A DNA stretch of 35,117 bases from Bacteroidaceae bacterium (GTDB lineage Bacteria > Bacteroidota > Bacteroidia > Bacteroidales > Bacteroidaceae), in assembly GCA_900770705.1 (NCBI GenBank), contig CAAGLF010000105.1, positions 1-35,117 of the forward strand, in the 5' to 3' direction. Below are positions 7,839 through 14,558 of the stretch, in pieces. The position numbers were made by a program, and so were the translations under genes. The stretch's first letter is position 1. Each line of letters begins with the position of its first letter. The notes below the pieces were generated by a model. The model saw only the letters and a list, made by a program, of their open reading frames with translations. It was not told the DNA's origin and made no database searches.

Positions 7839-8468
7839 TTATTTGGTTAATACAGACTCTATTTCCTTAACGGCGCTCTCGGTCACTACCATCACGGCTG
7901 CATCCAATACGCTGTAGGTATTGATGTTGCGGGCGATAGCGAGCTTTACACCCTGCAGGTTGCGGGCCGACAGATATACGTTGGAGTCTGCGCCGGGCAG
8001 TACAACGAGCGACTTCTTGCCAGCCACTTTCAGGTTGTCGAGCACTTCAACGAACCGCTTTGTCTTGGGAGCTTCGAAGGTAAAATCCTCCACTACCACG
8101 ATAGCGTTCTCCTGAGCCTTGTAGCTCAGCGCGCTGCGGCGGGCCAGAGCCGTGGTCTTCTTGTTGACTTTGATCGAGTAGTCGCGGGGCGTCGGACCGA
8201 ACACACGGCCACCACCTACGAGCACCGGAGAATTGATGTCACCACGACGTGCGCCACCGCCACCTTTCTGGCGACCCAGCTTGCGCGTAGATCCACTCAC
8301 TTCGCTTCTCTCTTTCGACTTAGCAGTACCCTGACGCTGAGCAGCGAGATAGCGCTTTACATCCAAATAGATAACGTGATCATTGGGTTCGATACCGAAA
8401 ACGGCGTCGTTGAGCACAATTTTCTTACCGGTATCCTCACCCTTTATATTCAGTACACTAACTTCCAT
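7839..8468 (-). CDS. rplD: 50S ribosomal protein L4 (uL4)
   Basis: 209 residues. The long basic loop that reaches the exit tunnel spans about residues 45-95 (GRQKGGGGARRGDINSPVLV within it), flanked by the conserved N-terminal strand and the C-terminal Rossmann-like fold (DAAVMVVTESAVKEIESVL). In enterobacteria L4 represses its own operon through the leader; the leader before rplC here is a plausible target. It abuts rplC with no intervening base. Confidence 0.98.
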   Translation of the reverse strand: MEVSVLNIKGEDTGKKIVLNDAVFGIEPNDHVIYLDVKRYLAAQRQGTAKSKERSEVSGSTRKLGRQKGGGGARRGDINSPVLVGGGRVFGPTPRDYSIKVNKKTTALARRSALSYKAQENAIVVVEDFTFEAPKTKRFVEVLDNLKVAGKKSLVVLPGADSNVYLSARNLQGVKLAIARNINTYSVLDAAVMVVTESAVKEIESVLTK

Positions 8469-9086
8469 TTACTTTTCAATTGTAAGGATTGAACCAATGC
8501 AACCGGGAACAGAACCCTTAATGATAAGGAGATTGTGTTCGGGAATCACTTTCAACACTCTCAAGTTTTGTGTAGTCACGCGGTTTCCACCCATCTGACC
8601 AGCCATTCTCATTCCCTTGAATACTTTGGCGGGATAAGAACAGGCACCGATAGAACCCGGCTTGCGCTGACGGTCGTCCTGACCGTGTGTCATCTGACCT
8701 ACACCACCGAAACCGTGACGCTTTACGACGCCCTGGAATCCCTTTCCCTTCGATGTTCCGCTTACGTTTACGTAAGTCACATCGTTGAAGAGCTCCACGG
8801 TGAGCGTATCGCCCAGATTCAGTTCTTGGTCAAAACCCTTGAACTCAGCCAAGTGCCGCTTGGGAGTAACTCCAGCTTTCTTGAAGTGACCCATCAGAGG
8901 AGCGGAGGTGTTCTTCTCCTTTGCCTCCTGAAAGCCCACTTGCACAGCAGCGTAACCGTCTTTCTCGACGCTCTTGATCTGAGTCACCACGCAAGGACCA
9001 ACTTCGATAACAGTACACGGCACATTCTTGCCGTCGGTACTGAAAACGGATGTCATTCCGATTTTCTTTCCTAATAATCCTGGCAT
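8469..9086 (-). CDS. rplC: 50S ribosomal protein L3 (uL3), first gene of the S10-spc transcript
   Basis: 205 residues starting MPGLLGKKIGMTSVFSTDGK. The central loop GFGGVGQMTHGQDDRQRKPG and MRMAGQMGGNRVTTQNLRV, which approach the peptidyl transferase centre, are intact. In most Bacteroidota rpsJ lies directly upstream; here rpsJ is about 6.5 kb away and the DNA before rplC holds a consensus promoter (9238-9268) and a structured leader of about 145 bases. rplC therefore heads its own operon. Confidence 0.98.
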   Translation of the reverse strand: MPGLLGKKIGMTSVFSTDGKNVPCTVIEVGPCVVTQIKSVEKDGYAAVQVGFQEAKEKNTSAPLMGHFKKAGVTPKRHLAEFKGFDQELNLGDTLTVELFNDVTYVNVSGTSKGKGFQGVVKRHGFGGVGQMTHGQDDRQRKPGSIGACSYPAKVFKGMRMAGQMGGNRVTTQNLRVLKVIPEHNLLIIKGSVPGCIGSILTIEK

Positions 9087-9152
9087 TTCAGTTTTATTTT
9101 ATGAATAAATTAAGTTACGTTCTCTATCCGTAGCCCACAAACAGCTGTCATT

Positions 9153-9188
9153 TTTGCGGGGCGGAAGGTTATTGCTAACCTCGGCAAA
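9153..9188 (-). promoter_or_regulatory. structured leader element upstream of rplC
   Basis: In the minus-strand transcript a perfect 6 bp stem AGGUUA/UAACCU (9166-9181) closes a GCAA tetraloop of the GNRA class. An outer 5 bp stem (TTTGC at 9184-9188 with GCAAA at 9153-9157) is separated from it by an asymmetric internal loop of 2 and 8 bases. It lies 67 bases before the rplC start and about 45 bases into the transcript. Ribosomal protein leaders often carry such structures for autoregulation; that role here is inferred. Confidence 0.5.
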
Positions 9189-9237
9189 GCCATTAAGAAT
9201 AAAGCAGTTACTCGATATTTACTACTTTTTCGGAGTG

Positions 9238-9268
9238 CAAAGGTACGAATTTCTCTCAAAACAGCAAA
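9238..9268 (-). promoter_or_regulatory. promoter of the rplC operon
   Basis: On the minus strand a -33 TTTG (9265-9268), a 19 bp spacer and a -7 TACCTTTG (9238-9245) match the Bacteroidota primary sigma consensus exactly. The start of transcription would be near 9231, giving a leader of about 145 bases before rplC. Confidence 0.8.
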
Positions 9269-9420
9269 CATTTTTCCCACTTTTTTCTTTAATTTTTAGC
9301 GAGTTGCATATGGAAGCGCATTTCATTCTGCCGGCGGGAGGTGCCATTTTTCCGAAAACAGCGGGCGGCGACAACGGCTGCTCCGGTCGGCTGCACTGAG
9401 AAATCCCGGCGGGAAGAGCG

Positions 9421-9461
9421 GGCAGCGGGCGGAGAGGATGCTGATCCTTCCGCCCGCTGCC
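9421..9461 (-). terminator. long hairpin after fabI
   Basis: Arms of 12 bp pair perfectly (GGCAGCGGGCGG at 9421-9432 with its complement at 9450-9461) and the stem continues inward through GGAT/ATCC with a single bulged base, giving about 18 bp with a 4-base loop. It lies 56 bases beyond the fabI stop. There is no U-tract in the fabI direction; a T-run (9466-9471) follows on the plus strand, where no gene leads into it. Confidence 0.5.
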
Positions 9462-9516
9462 GGGTGTTTTTGCTGTAACGACGCGCCCGCCTCGCGCGAT
9501 GCTGAGGCTGCGACGG

Positions 9517-10374
9517 TTATCCGTAGATGACCTTTCCGTGCTCGTCTTCGTAGGGGGTGAGGTCCTTGGCATACTGGTTCATAGCCCGGAGACTCATACC
9601 CATAGAACTGAAACCGCCGTCGTGGAACAGGTTCTGCATGGTCACCTTGCGTGTCAAGTCGGAGAAAAGAACCACACAGTACTCGGCACACTCCTCGGCT
9701 GTGGCGTTGCCCAGGGGCGACATCTTGTTGGAGAAGTCCATCATATTGTCGATGTCCTTAATGCCTTTGCCGGCCGTGGTGGGCGTGGGCGACTGCGATA
9801 TGGTATTGATACGTACGCCTTTCTCGCGGCCGTAGATGTAGCCGAAGGAGCGTGCGATGCTTTCCAGCATACTCTTTGCGTCGGCCATATCGTTGTAACC
9901 GAAGAAGGTGCGCTGCGATGCCACGTAGGTCAGAGCCACTACGCTGCCGCCTTCGGCTATGGCGTCCTGCTTCTTGGCCACCTGCAGCATTTTATGGAAG
10001 GAGATGGCGGAGATGTCCAGGGTCTTCTGCAGGTATCCGTAGTCGAGGTCGTCGTAGGTACGGTGCTTGCGTACGTTGGGACTCATACCTATGGAGTGGA
10101 GCACGAAGTCGATCTTTCCGCCCAGCTTTTCCACGCTTTCGGCGAAGACTTTCTCCAGGTCTTCCACGCTGGTGGCGTCGGCGGGGATGACGGGTGCGTT
10201 CAGCCTTTCGGAAAGTTCGTTCAGTTCGCCCATACGCAGGGCCATAGGCGTGTTGCTGAGCGTGATGACTGCGCCTTCTTCTACGGCCTTTTCTGCCACT
10301 TTCCAGGCGATGGATTCGGAATTGAGGGCACCGAAGATGATGCCGCGTTTACCTTTCAACAGATTGTGTGTCAT
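9517..10374 (-). CDS. fabI: enoyl-[acyl-carrier-protein] reductase (NADH-type)
   Basis: 285 residues from MTHNLLKGKRGIIFGALNSE; the open frame continues upstream to 10467 without likeness to FabI. FabI catalyses the last reduction of each fatty acid elongation cycle in the cytosol. It is an SDR-fold enzyme: the nucleotide-binding GIIFGALNSESIAW lies at residues 11-24, and the catalytic Tyr-x6-Lys pair is Tyr160 and Lys167 in FGYNDMADAK. The C-terminal SSMGMSLRAMNQY is characteristic of the Bacteroidota form. It is a single-gene unit, divergent from the HU-like gene, with its own likely promoter at 10499-10530. The neighbouring ribosomal operons give no functional link. Confidence 0.97.
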   Translation of the reverse strand: MTHNLLKGKRGIIFGALNSESIAWKVAEKAVEEGAVITLSNTPMALRMGELNELSERLNAPVIPADATSVEDLEKVFAESVEKLGGKIDFVLHSIGMSPNVRKHRTYDDLDYGYLQKTLDISAISFHKMLQVAKKQDAIAEGGSVVALTYVASQRTFFGYNDMADAKSMLESIARSFGYIYGREKGVRINTISQSPTPTTAGKGIKDIDNMMDFSNKMSPLGNATAEECAEYCVVLFSDLTRKVTMQNLFHDGGFSSMGMSLRAMNQYAKDLTPYEDEHGKVIYG

Positions 10375-10498
10375 ACGGTTCTTCTTGTTTTTTACGCTTG
10401 CCCCGTGTATTCCCGCGGGCCGGGAAATAGAGGCATAACCTATTGTATTACAAATGATTTCAGGCAACTTCGCCTGCGCCCGCCCTTAAAAACCGGCA

Positions 10499-10530
10499 CA
10501 AAGTTACAACTTTTGTGCAAAACCGCCAAG
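10499..10530 (-). promoter_or_regulatory. probable fabI promoter
   Basis: A -7 TAACTTTG (10499-10506) fits the Bacteroidota consensus; 20 bases upstream CTTG (10527-10530) is a one-mismatch -33 box. A near-palindrome, GCACAAAGT-TACA-ACTTTTGTGC (10496-10518), covers the -7 element and could be an operator. The leader before fabI would be about 118 bases. Confidence 0.55.
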
Positions 10531-10611
10531 CATTTCGACAGAATACAGCCGTTCTGCTGCCCTGCCGCGGGCTCCGGGCGTGGCTGCCCCTGCCTGCGGC
10601 GTGAGCAAAGC

Positions 10612-10721
10612 CGGGCCTCACCGCGGCCGAAGGTGGGCCCCGGTTTGGGCAACGATGAGGCCCACCTTCGGCGATACTGAGGCCCATTGTCGGCAAAGGT
10701 GGGCCCCATCTTCGCCGACAC
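10612..10721. repeat. 22 bp tandem array A (5 units)
   Basis: Five contiguous units of exactly 22 bp start at 10612, 10634, 10656, 10678 and 10700. Each opens with TGGGCCCC, TGAGGCCC or CGGGCCTC and ends in a GGCnAAGG-like tail. There are no spacers, so it is not a CRISPR array. 22 is not a multiple of three, so the period is not that of a coding repeat. The units are of the same family as those at 11977-12130. Confidence 0.85.
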
Positions 10722-10871
10722 CCTCCCCGGCCGCTTCCGAAGCCTGCCGCCAGCGCGGTCCGAAGCGAGGGAGGCCGACCCCCGCAGCGCCGCTGGTCGA
10801 GGCCATAGACGACAGCTGTCCACCCCGCCCTGCAAACATTGTAATCCACTGACAAACAGATGGATAAAATA

Positions 10872-10904
10872 ATTTTCAAGGAGGCTGAAATTTTTCTTGA
10901 AAAT
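10872..10904. promoter_or_regulatory. perfect inverted repeat upstream of the HU promoter
   Basis: ATTTTCAAG (10872-10880) and CTTGAAAAT (10896-10904) are perfect 9 bp arms around a 15 bp spacer. The right arm ends two bases before the -33 box of the HU promoter, which is a usual place for an activator or repressor site. It could also be a hairpin; there is no upstream gene on the plus strand that would need a terminator. Confidence 0.5.
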
Positions 10905-10906
10905 CA

Positions 10907-10938
10907 TTTGGAGGTATCATTTCTTTGCTCTACCTTTG
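10907..10938 (+). promoter_or_regulatory. promoter of the HU-like gene
   Basis: TTTG (10907-10910), a 20 bp spacer and TACCTTTG (10931-10938) match the Bacteroidota consensus. The leader to the ATG at 11099 would be about 150 bases, long for a single gene. Confidence 0.75.
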
Positions 10939-11098
10939 CACTTGAGATGAGGGAAAATGGAGCGAGGTTCCACGGAAAGCCCTGATCAAGCGTTCTGTTC
11001 TTATTGACACACCGGTTAGATGATAAGATGGAAGAGTATCGATATTATCCTTGCGTCTCAGTTAAATTTTTTATTAACCAAAAAACATCTCAAGAACA

Positions 11099-11491
11099 AT
11101 GAAATTTTATGTTCGCACAAGGAAGAATCCCAGTACGCGGGAGGTGCAGTACCATCCCCAAGGGATTAAAACGGGTATCATTGATACCGAGTCTTTATCT
11201 GCTGAAATCGCCGAAAGGTGCTCGCTGACTGCGGGGGACGTGCTGAACGTCCTGCAGAACCTCTATGAGATCATTCCGAAGTATCTCATCGAGGGCTACA
11301 CGGTCAAGCTGAACAGCCTGGGCACGTTTCACCTCACGCTGCTGACAGAAGGGGCGACAACGGCCGACGATTGCACCGGCAAGAAGGTGAAGCGCGCCGC
11401 CGTTCACTGCATAGCAGACAAGCAGCTGCGGCAGAAGGTGAACAACGCCATCACCTACGAGAAGGTGCCGAAGCCCACGGATAAAGAGTAG
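11099..11491 (+). CDS. HU/IHF-like DNA-binding protein of the Bacteroidota type
   Basis: 130 residues. The helical N-terminal half (SLSAEIAERCSLTAGDVLNV, about residues 32-51) and the strand-turn segment GYTVKLNSLGTFHLTLLTEG (65-84) match the HU/IHF fold; the usual HU arm is replaced by a longer, less basic segment (TTADDCTGKKVKRAAVH), as in the HU-related family common in Bacteroidota. Such proteins are thought to bind and bend DNA in the nucleoid, but their roles are mostly untested. It is a monocistronic gene with its own consensus promoter and a strong terminator (11546-11598). The gene lies between 22 bp tandem arrays on both sides. Confidence 0.85.
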   Translation: MKFYVRTRKNPSTREVQYHPQGIKTGIIDTESLSAEIAERCSLTAGDVLNVLQNLYEIIPKYLIEGYTVKLNSLGTFHLTLLTEGATTADDCTGKKVKRAAVHCIADKQLRQKVNNAITYEKVPKPTDKE

Positions 11492-11545
11492 ACGAGCCTC
11501 ATGACAGTCTGCGACTGACGTGAACAGATGAAAAGATTCCGCAAA

Positions 11546-11598
11546 AGCGGGGGCAACGCCGGCTGAAGGAGCCGGGGCAGTTGTCCCCGCTTTTTTTG
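11546..11598 (+). terminator. intrinsic terminator of the HU-like gene
   Basis: A 12 bp stem (AGCGGGGGCAAC at 11546-11557 with GTTGTCCCCGCT at 11580-11591, one G-U pair) encloses a second 6 bp hairpin (CCGGCT/AGCCGG) and is followed by a run of seven T. It ends transcription about 55 bases after the HU stop. Confidence 0.88.
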
Positions 11599-11688
11599 TA
11601 TCCCTACGCCAGAGCAGGCCGCCCGGCCCACGACCCCTCCCGTGCCCCGCAGCCGGAGGCGGCCTGCGGGGGCACAGTGGTGCCGATA

Positions 11689-11886
11689 GGAAAGGCCGGA
11701 TTTCTGTTATGGAAAGGCCGGATCTTCGTAATGAAAAGCTCGGATTTGTGCAATGATAAGCTCAGCTTTGCGTAATGAAAAGGCCGGATTCGTGCAACGG
11801 AAAGGCCGGATTTGCATGATGAAAAGCTCAGCTTTGCGTAATGAAAAACCCGGATTTGTGCAATGGAAAGGCCGGCTTTTGTTTAT
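11689..11886. repeat. 22 bp tandem array B (9 units)
   Basis: Nine contiguous units, all exactly 22 bp, start at 11689 and end at 11886. The common core is AAAGGCCGGATTT followed by GTGCAAT or similar. A second unit type, AAGCTCAGCTTTGCGTAAT, recurs at units 4 and 7. There are no spacers and no insertions or deletions in 198 bp, although single-base differences are many. Confidence 0.9.
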
Positions 11887-11976
11887 ACAAACCCCTGTTT
11901 CTATGATATTTACGCCCAACTTATTATTGTCACAGCACCCATGCCCGGCAGAGACGCCGCCAGGTCCTGCAGATAA

Positions 11977-12130
11977 TGGGCCCCGGTTTCGTGGAAGGTG
12001 GGGCCCATTGTTGCCAAAGCTGGGCCCCGGTTTCTACGGAGATGGGCCTCATCTTTGCCGAAGGCGGGACCCGGTTTCGTGGAAGGCGGGGCCCGGCAGT
12101 GTCAGAGACGGGCCTCTGAAAAAACGTGAA
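11977..12130. repeat. 22 bp tandem array C (7 units)
   Basis: Seven contiguous 22 bp units start at 11977, 11999, 12021, 12043, 12065, 12087 and 12109; the last is degenerate. Units alternate between TGGGCCCCGGTTTC-type and TGGGCCTCATCTTTGCC-type. Unit 2 closely matches unit 4 of array A, and unit 4 matches unit 5 of array A, so A and C share an origin although the HU gene and array B lie between them. Confidence 0.87.
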
Positions 12131-12176
12131 GAACGGCCGTTTTTACCGATAAAAGACTGAAAAGAAGGGAAAGCCG

Positions 12177-12208
12177 CTTGAATATGCGGGAAAAACGGCG
12201 TAGATTTG
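12177..12208 (+). promoter_or_regulatory. promoter of the nucleoside kinase gene
   Basis: CTTG (12177-12180, one mismatch to TTTG), a 20 bp spacer and TAGATTTG (12201-12208). Transcription would start near 12215 and give a 39-base leader before the ATG at 12254. Confidence 0.6.
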
Positions 12209-12253
12209 TGGCCAGTAACAGGTGTCTGCCGACACCGGAAACCACACGGACTT

Positions 12254-13915
12254 ATGCAGAAAACAGTGAATATACGCTGCCGGAATACGGGGAAGATCCA
12301 CCGCATTCCTATGGGGGCAACCCTTGAGGAGGCTTACGACCTCATCGGGCTCAGTATGCCCTACGGGCCCACTTCGGCCAAGGTGAACAACAAAGTGGAG
12401 GGACTGCACTATATGTGCTTCAACGACAAAGACATAGAGTTCCTCGACATCACGACGCCCTCGGGGCAACGCACCTATACGCGCTCGCTCTTCTTCGTGC
12501 TCTACAAGGCCGTATGCGACCTGTACGGACAGGTGAGGCTGGTCATCGACACGCCGGTGTCGAACGGCTACTACTGCCACCTGGAGTCGGAGGAGGCGGC
12601 ATTCACCTTCTCGGTGGACCGACTGAAAGAGCGGATGGAGCAAATCATCAGGGACGACCTGCCCTTCCACCGCATTACGGCGCCGGCCGAGGAAGCCATC
12701 GCCCTGTTCCGACGCAACGGACTGGAAAGCAAGGCGAAGCTGCTGGAAAGCTACGGCAGACTCTACACCAACTATTATACCCTGGGAGATACGGCGGACT
12801 ATTTCTATGGCTCGCTGCTGATTCATACGGGACAGATACACCTGTTCGACCTGATTGCCTACGGAGAGGGACTGCTGCTGCGCCTGCCCGACCCGAAGAA
12901 CCCGCAGCAGCTCAGGCCTATGCGGCGGCAGGACAAGATGTTCGATGTGTTCAGAGAGCAGCACCGCTGGCAACAGATACTGGGCGTATCGACCATAGGA
13001 GAGTTCAACGCGCTGATAGCCAACGGCCACGCCAACGACATCATCAACGTGTCGGAAGCCCTGCAGGAGAAGAAAATCAGCCGCCTGGCCGACCGTATCG
13101 GCAGCCTGCCCGACGTAAAGGTGATACTGATAGCCGGACCGTCGTCGAGCGGCAAGACCACCTTCTCCAAGCGGCTGAGCGTACAACTGATGGCAGGGGG
13201 ATTGCGCCCCGTGCCCATCAGTCTCGACGACTACTTCGTAAACCGCGAAGACACGCCCCTGGACGAGCAGGGACAGTACGACTTCGAGAACATTCACGCG
13301 ATGAACATACCTCTGTTCACGCAGCAGATGAACGAGCTGATAGGCGGCAAGGAAGTGGAACTGCCCCGCTACAACTTCCAGACAGGACGCAGCGAATGGA
13401 GCGGACAACGTCTCAAGTTGCAGCCCGGTATGCTGCTGATACTTGAAGGCATACACGCACTGAACCCGCTGCTGACGCAGGAGATACCCGACAAGCATAA
13501 GTTTAAGATCTATGCCTCGGCCCTGACCACCATTCTACTCGACGACCACAACTACATCCCCACCACCGACAACCGCCTGCTGCGGCGCATAGTGCGCGAC
13601 TACAAGTACCGCGGCTATTCCGCCCTCGACACCATACGGCGCTGGCCCTTGGTGCGGGCTGGGGAAGAAAAGTGGATATTCCCCTTCCAGGAGGAGGCCG
13701 ACGAAATGGTGAACACGGCTATGCTGTTTGAGTTTGGCGCACTGCGTGAACAGGCACTTCCCCTGCTGGAAGAGGTGCCCGAGACCGCACCGGAGTATTC
13801 GGAGGCCTACCGTTTGCAGAAGTTCCTCTCCTATCTCCGGCCAATAGACGTGGCAAGTCTGCCTCCGACGTCGCTGCTGCGAGAATTTCTCGGAGGCAGC
13901 ACTTTCCAATACTGA
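12254..13915 (+). CDS. nucleoside kinase with N-terminal TGS-like domain (uridine kinase family)
   Basis: 553 residues from MQKTVNIRCRNTG; the sixteen codons further upstream do not fit the family. The first 60 residues or so resemble the ubiquitin-like TGS domain, and about 60-230 resembles the second additional domain found in threonyl-tRNA synthetase. The C-terminal half is a P-loop kinase of the phosphoribulokinase/uridine kinase class: Walker A GPSSSGKTT at 295-303, SLDDYF at 323-328, PRYNFQTG at 371-378 and EGIHALN at 398-404. The family is expected to phosphorylate a nucleoside such as uridine with ATP or GTP in the cytosol, but the substrate is not shown by sequence. It probably forms an operon with the small barrel gene 47 bases downstream. 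Confidence 0.9.
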   Translation: MQKTVNIRCRNTGKIHRIPMGATLEEAYDLIGLSMPYGPTSAKVNNKVEGLHYMCFNDKDIEFLDITTPSGQRTYTRSLFFVLYKAVCDLYGQVRLVIDTPVSNGYYCHLESEEAAFTFSVDRLKERMEQIIRDDLPFHRITAPAEEAIALFRRNGLESKAKLLESYGRLYTNYYTLGDTADYFYGSLLIHTGQIHLFDLIAYGEGLLLRLPDPKNPQQLRPMRRQDKMFDVFREQHRWQQILGVSTIGEFNALIANGHANDIINVSEALQEKKISRLADRIGSLPDVKVILIAGPSSSGKTTFSKRLSVQLMAGGLRPVPISLDDYFVNREDTPLDEQGQYDFENIHAMNIPLFTQQMNELIGGKEVELPRYNFQTGRSEWSGQRLKLQPGMLLILEGIHALNPLLTQEIPDKHKFKIYASALTTILLDDHNYIPTTDNRLLRRIVRDYKYRGYSALDTIRRWPLVRAGEEKWIFPFQEEADEMVNTAMLFEFGALREQALPLLEEVPETAPEYSEAYRLQKFLSYLRPIDVASLPPTSLLREFLGGSTFQY

Positions 13916-13962
13916 CCCGTAACACTGACCCCTATTTACCAACAATCCAAACCTACTCTACA

Positions 13963-14451
13963 ATGAAAAAGTTGTTACTCGCGGCCCTGCTTGCCGCCTT
14001 CTCGGTTTGTGCCAGCGCACAAAAGACCAATCACGCACTGGGTATCCACTTCGGCGGTTCCACAGCCGACATCGAATACCAGTACCACTTCAGCAAACAG
14101 AACTTCCTGGATGTGACGGTGGGCCTCTTCGACCTCGACAAGGGCTTCGTGGCCCAGGGCCTCTACAACTGGAACATCAAGCAGTGGACAGACTGGACTC
14201 CCCAATTTGCCACCTGGAAATTCTGGGGAGGCTTCGGCGCAGGCATTGGCTACTTCGACAACGACGGCGGCGACGACTGCCTGATGTTGGGTCCGGTGGG
14301 CACCCTGGGCTTCGGATTCACCCTGAAAGCTATCCCCCTGACCTTCGGTATTGACTACCGACCGATGGTGGCATTTACCCTCTGCGACGACTTCGACATC
14401 GAGGATGCCGGCTTCAAGAACCTGGGAGTGACCCTCACCTACCGCTTCTGA
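13963..14451 (+). CDS. small outer-membrane beta-barrel-like protein
   Basis: 162 residues. A clear signal peptide (MKKLLLAALLAAFSVCASAQ, cleavage before or at Gln20) is followed by alternating strand patterns (ADIEYQYHF, FLDVTVGLF, FGAGIGYFD, LGFGFTLKA, LTFGIDYRP, NLGVTLTYRF) and a C-terminal Phe, as in outer-membrane barrels inserted by BamA. About eight strands are plausible. The function is unknown. No promoter is seen in the 47 bases after the kinase gene, so it is probably co-transcribed with it. A 14 bp inverted repeat ends the unit. Confidence 0.8.
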   Translation: MKKLLLAALLAAFSVCASAQKTNHALGIHFGGSTADIEYQYHFSKQNFLDVTVGLFDLDKGFVAQGLYNWNIKQWTDWTPQFATWKFWGGFGAGIGYFDNDGGDDCLMLGPVGTLGFGFTLKAIPLTFGIDYRPMVAFTLCDDFDIEDAGFKNLGVTLTYRF

Positions 14452-14502
14452 TACCCCGCACCCTGCCCGCACCGCCCCACACAGCCGGGCAGGTCATATA
14501 CA

Positions 14503-14545
14503 GCAAATCTCCGCAGCACACCCGGCGTGTACTGCGGAGATTTGC
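14503..14545. terminator. convergent-gene inverted repeat
   Basis: GCAAATCTCCGCAG (14503-14516) and its exact complement (14532-14545) form a 14 bp stem, extended inward by ACAC/GTGT after one mismatch. It lies between two converging genes (plus-strand barrel protein and minus-strand PfpI-VOC). There is no U-tract on either strand, so it is a terminator-like structure rather than a classical one. Confidence 0.6.
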
Positions 14546-14558
14546 CACGTATGGCCCG

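Larger units (their letters stand above)
9087..9516. other. intergenic region rplC-fabI (430 bp)
   Basis: No gene is supported. From rplC outward it holds the rplC leader with a GNRA-capped hairpin (9153-9188), the rplC promoter (9238-9268), and a long hairpin (9421-9461) downstream of the fabI stop. The stretch 9270-9420 shows no feature I can name. Confidence 0.8.
10375..11098. other. divergent intergenic region fabI-HU (724 bp)
   Basis: No gene is supported; the open frames here are products of the GC-rich repeats. It holds the fabI promoter with an overlapping inverted repeat (10496-10518), a five-unit 22 bp tandem array (10612-10721), an inverted repeat (10872-10904), the HU promoter (10907-10938) and a leader of about 150 bases before the HU gene. 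Between 10722 and 10870 I see only GC-rich non-repetitive sequence. Confidence 0.8.
11492..12253. other. intergenic region HU-kinase (762 bp)
   Basis: No gene is supported. It holds the HU terminator (11546-11598), a hairpin with arms GTGCCCCGCAG at 11642-11652 and a complement with one bulge at 11664-11675, tandem arrays B (11689-11886) and C (11977-12130), and the kinase promoter (12177-12208). Open frames through the arrays are artefacts of the repeats. Confidence 0.8.

Noticed and set aside
9499..10680. 393-codon plus-strand frame opposite fabI
   Set aside because: Antisense shadow; FabI catalytic residues are on the minus strand.
10460..10907. Several overlapping open frames on both strands in the fabI-HU region
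   Set aside because: GC-rich repeats suppress stop codons in all frames; no start context or similarity supports a gene.
11707..11919. 70-codon minus-strand frame through array B
   Set aside because: The array period is 22 bp, so the frame shifts at each unit and no true protein repeat results; no promoter is seen.
10612..12130. CRISPR array
   Set aside because: Units are contiguous with no unique spacers, degenerate and only 22 bp; no cas genes in the window.
12143..13498. 451-codon minus-strand frame opposite the nucleoside kinase
   Set aside because: Low-complexity antisense translation; the kinase has clear motifs on the plus strand.
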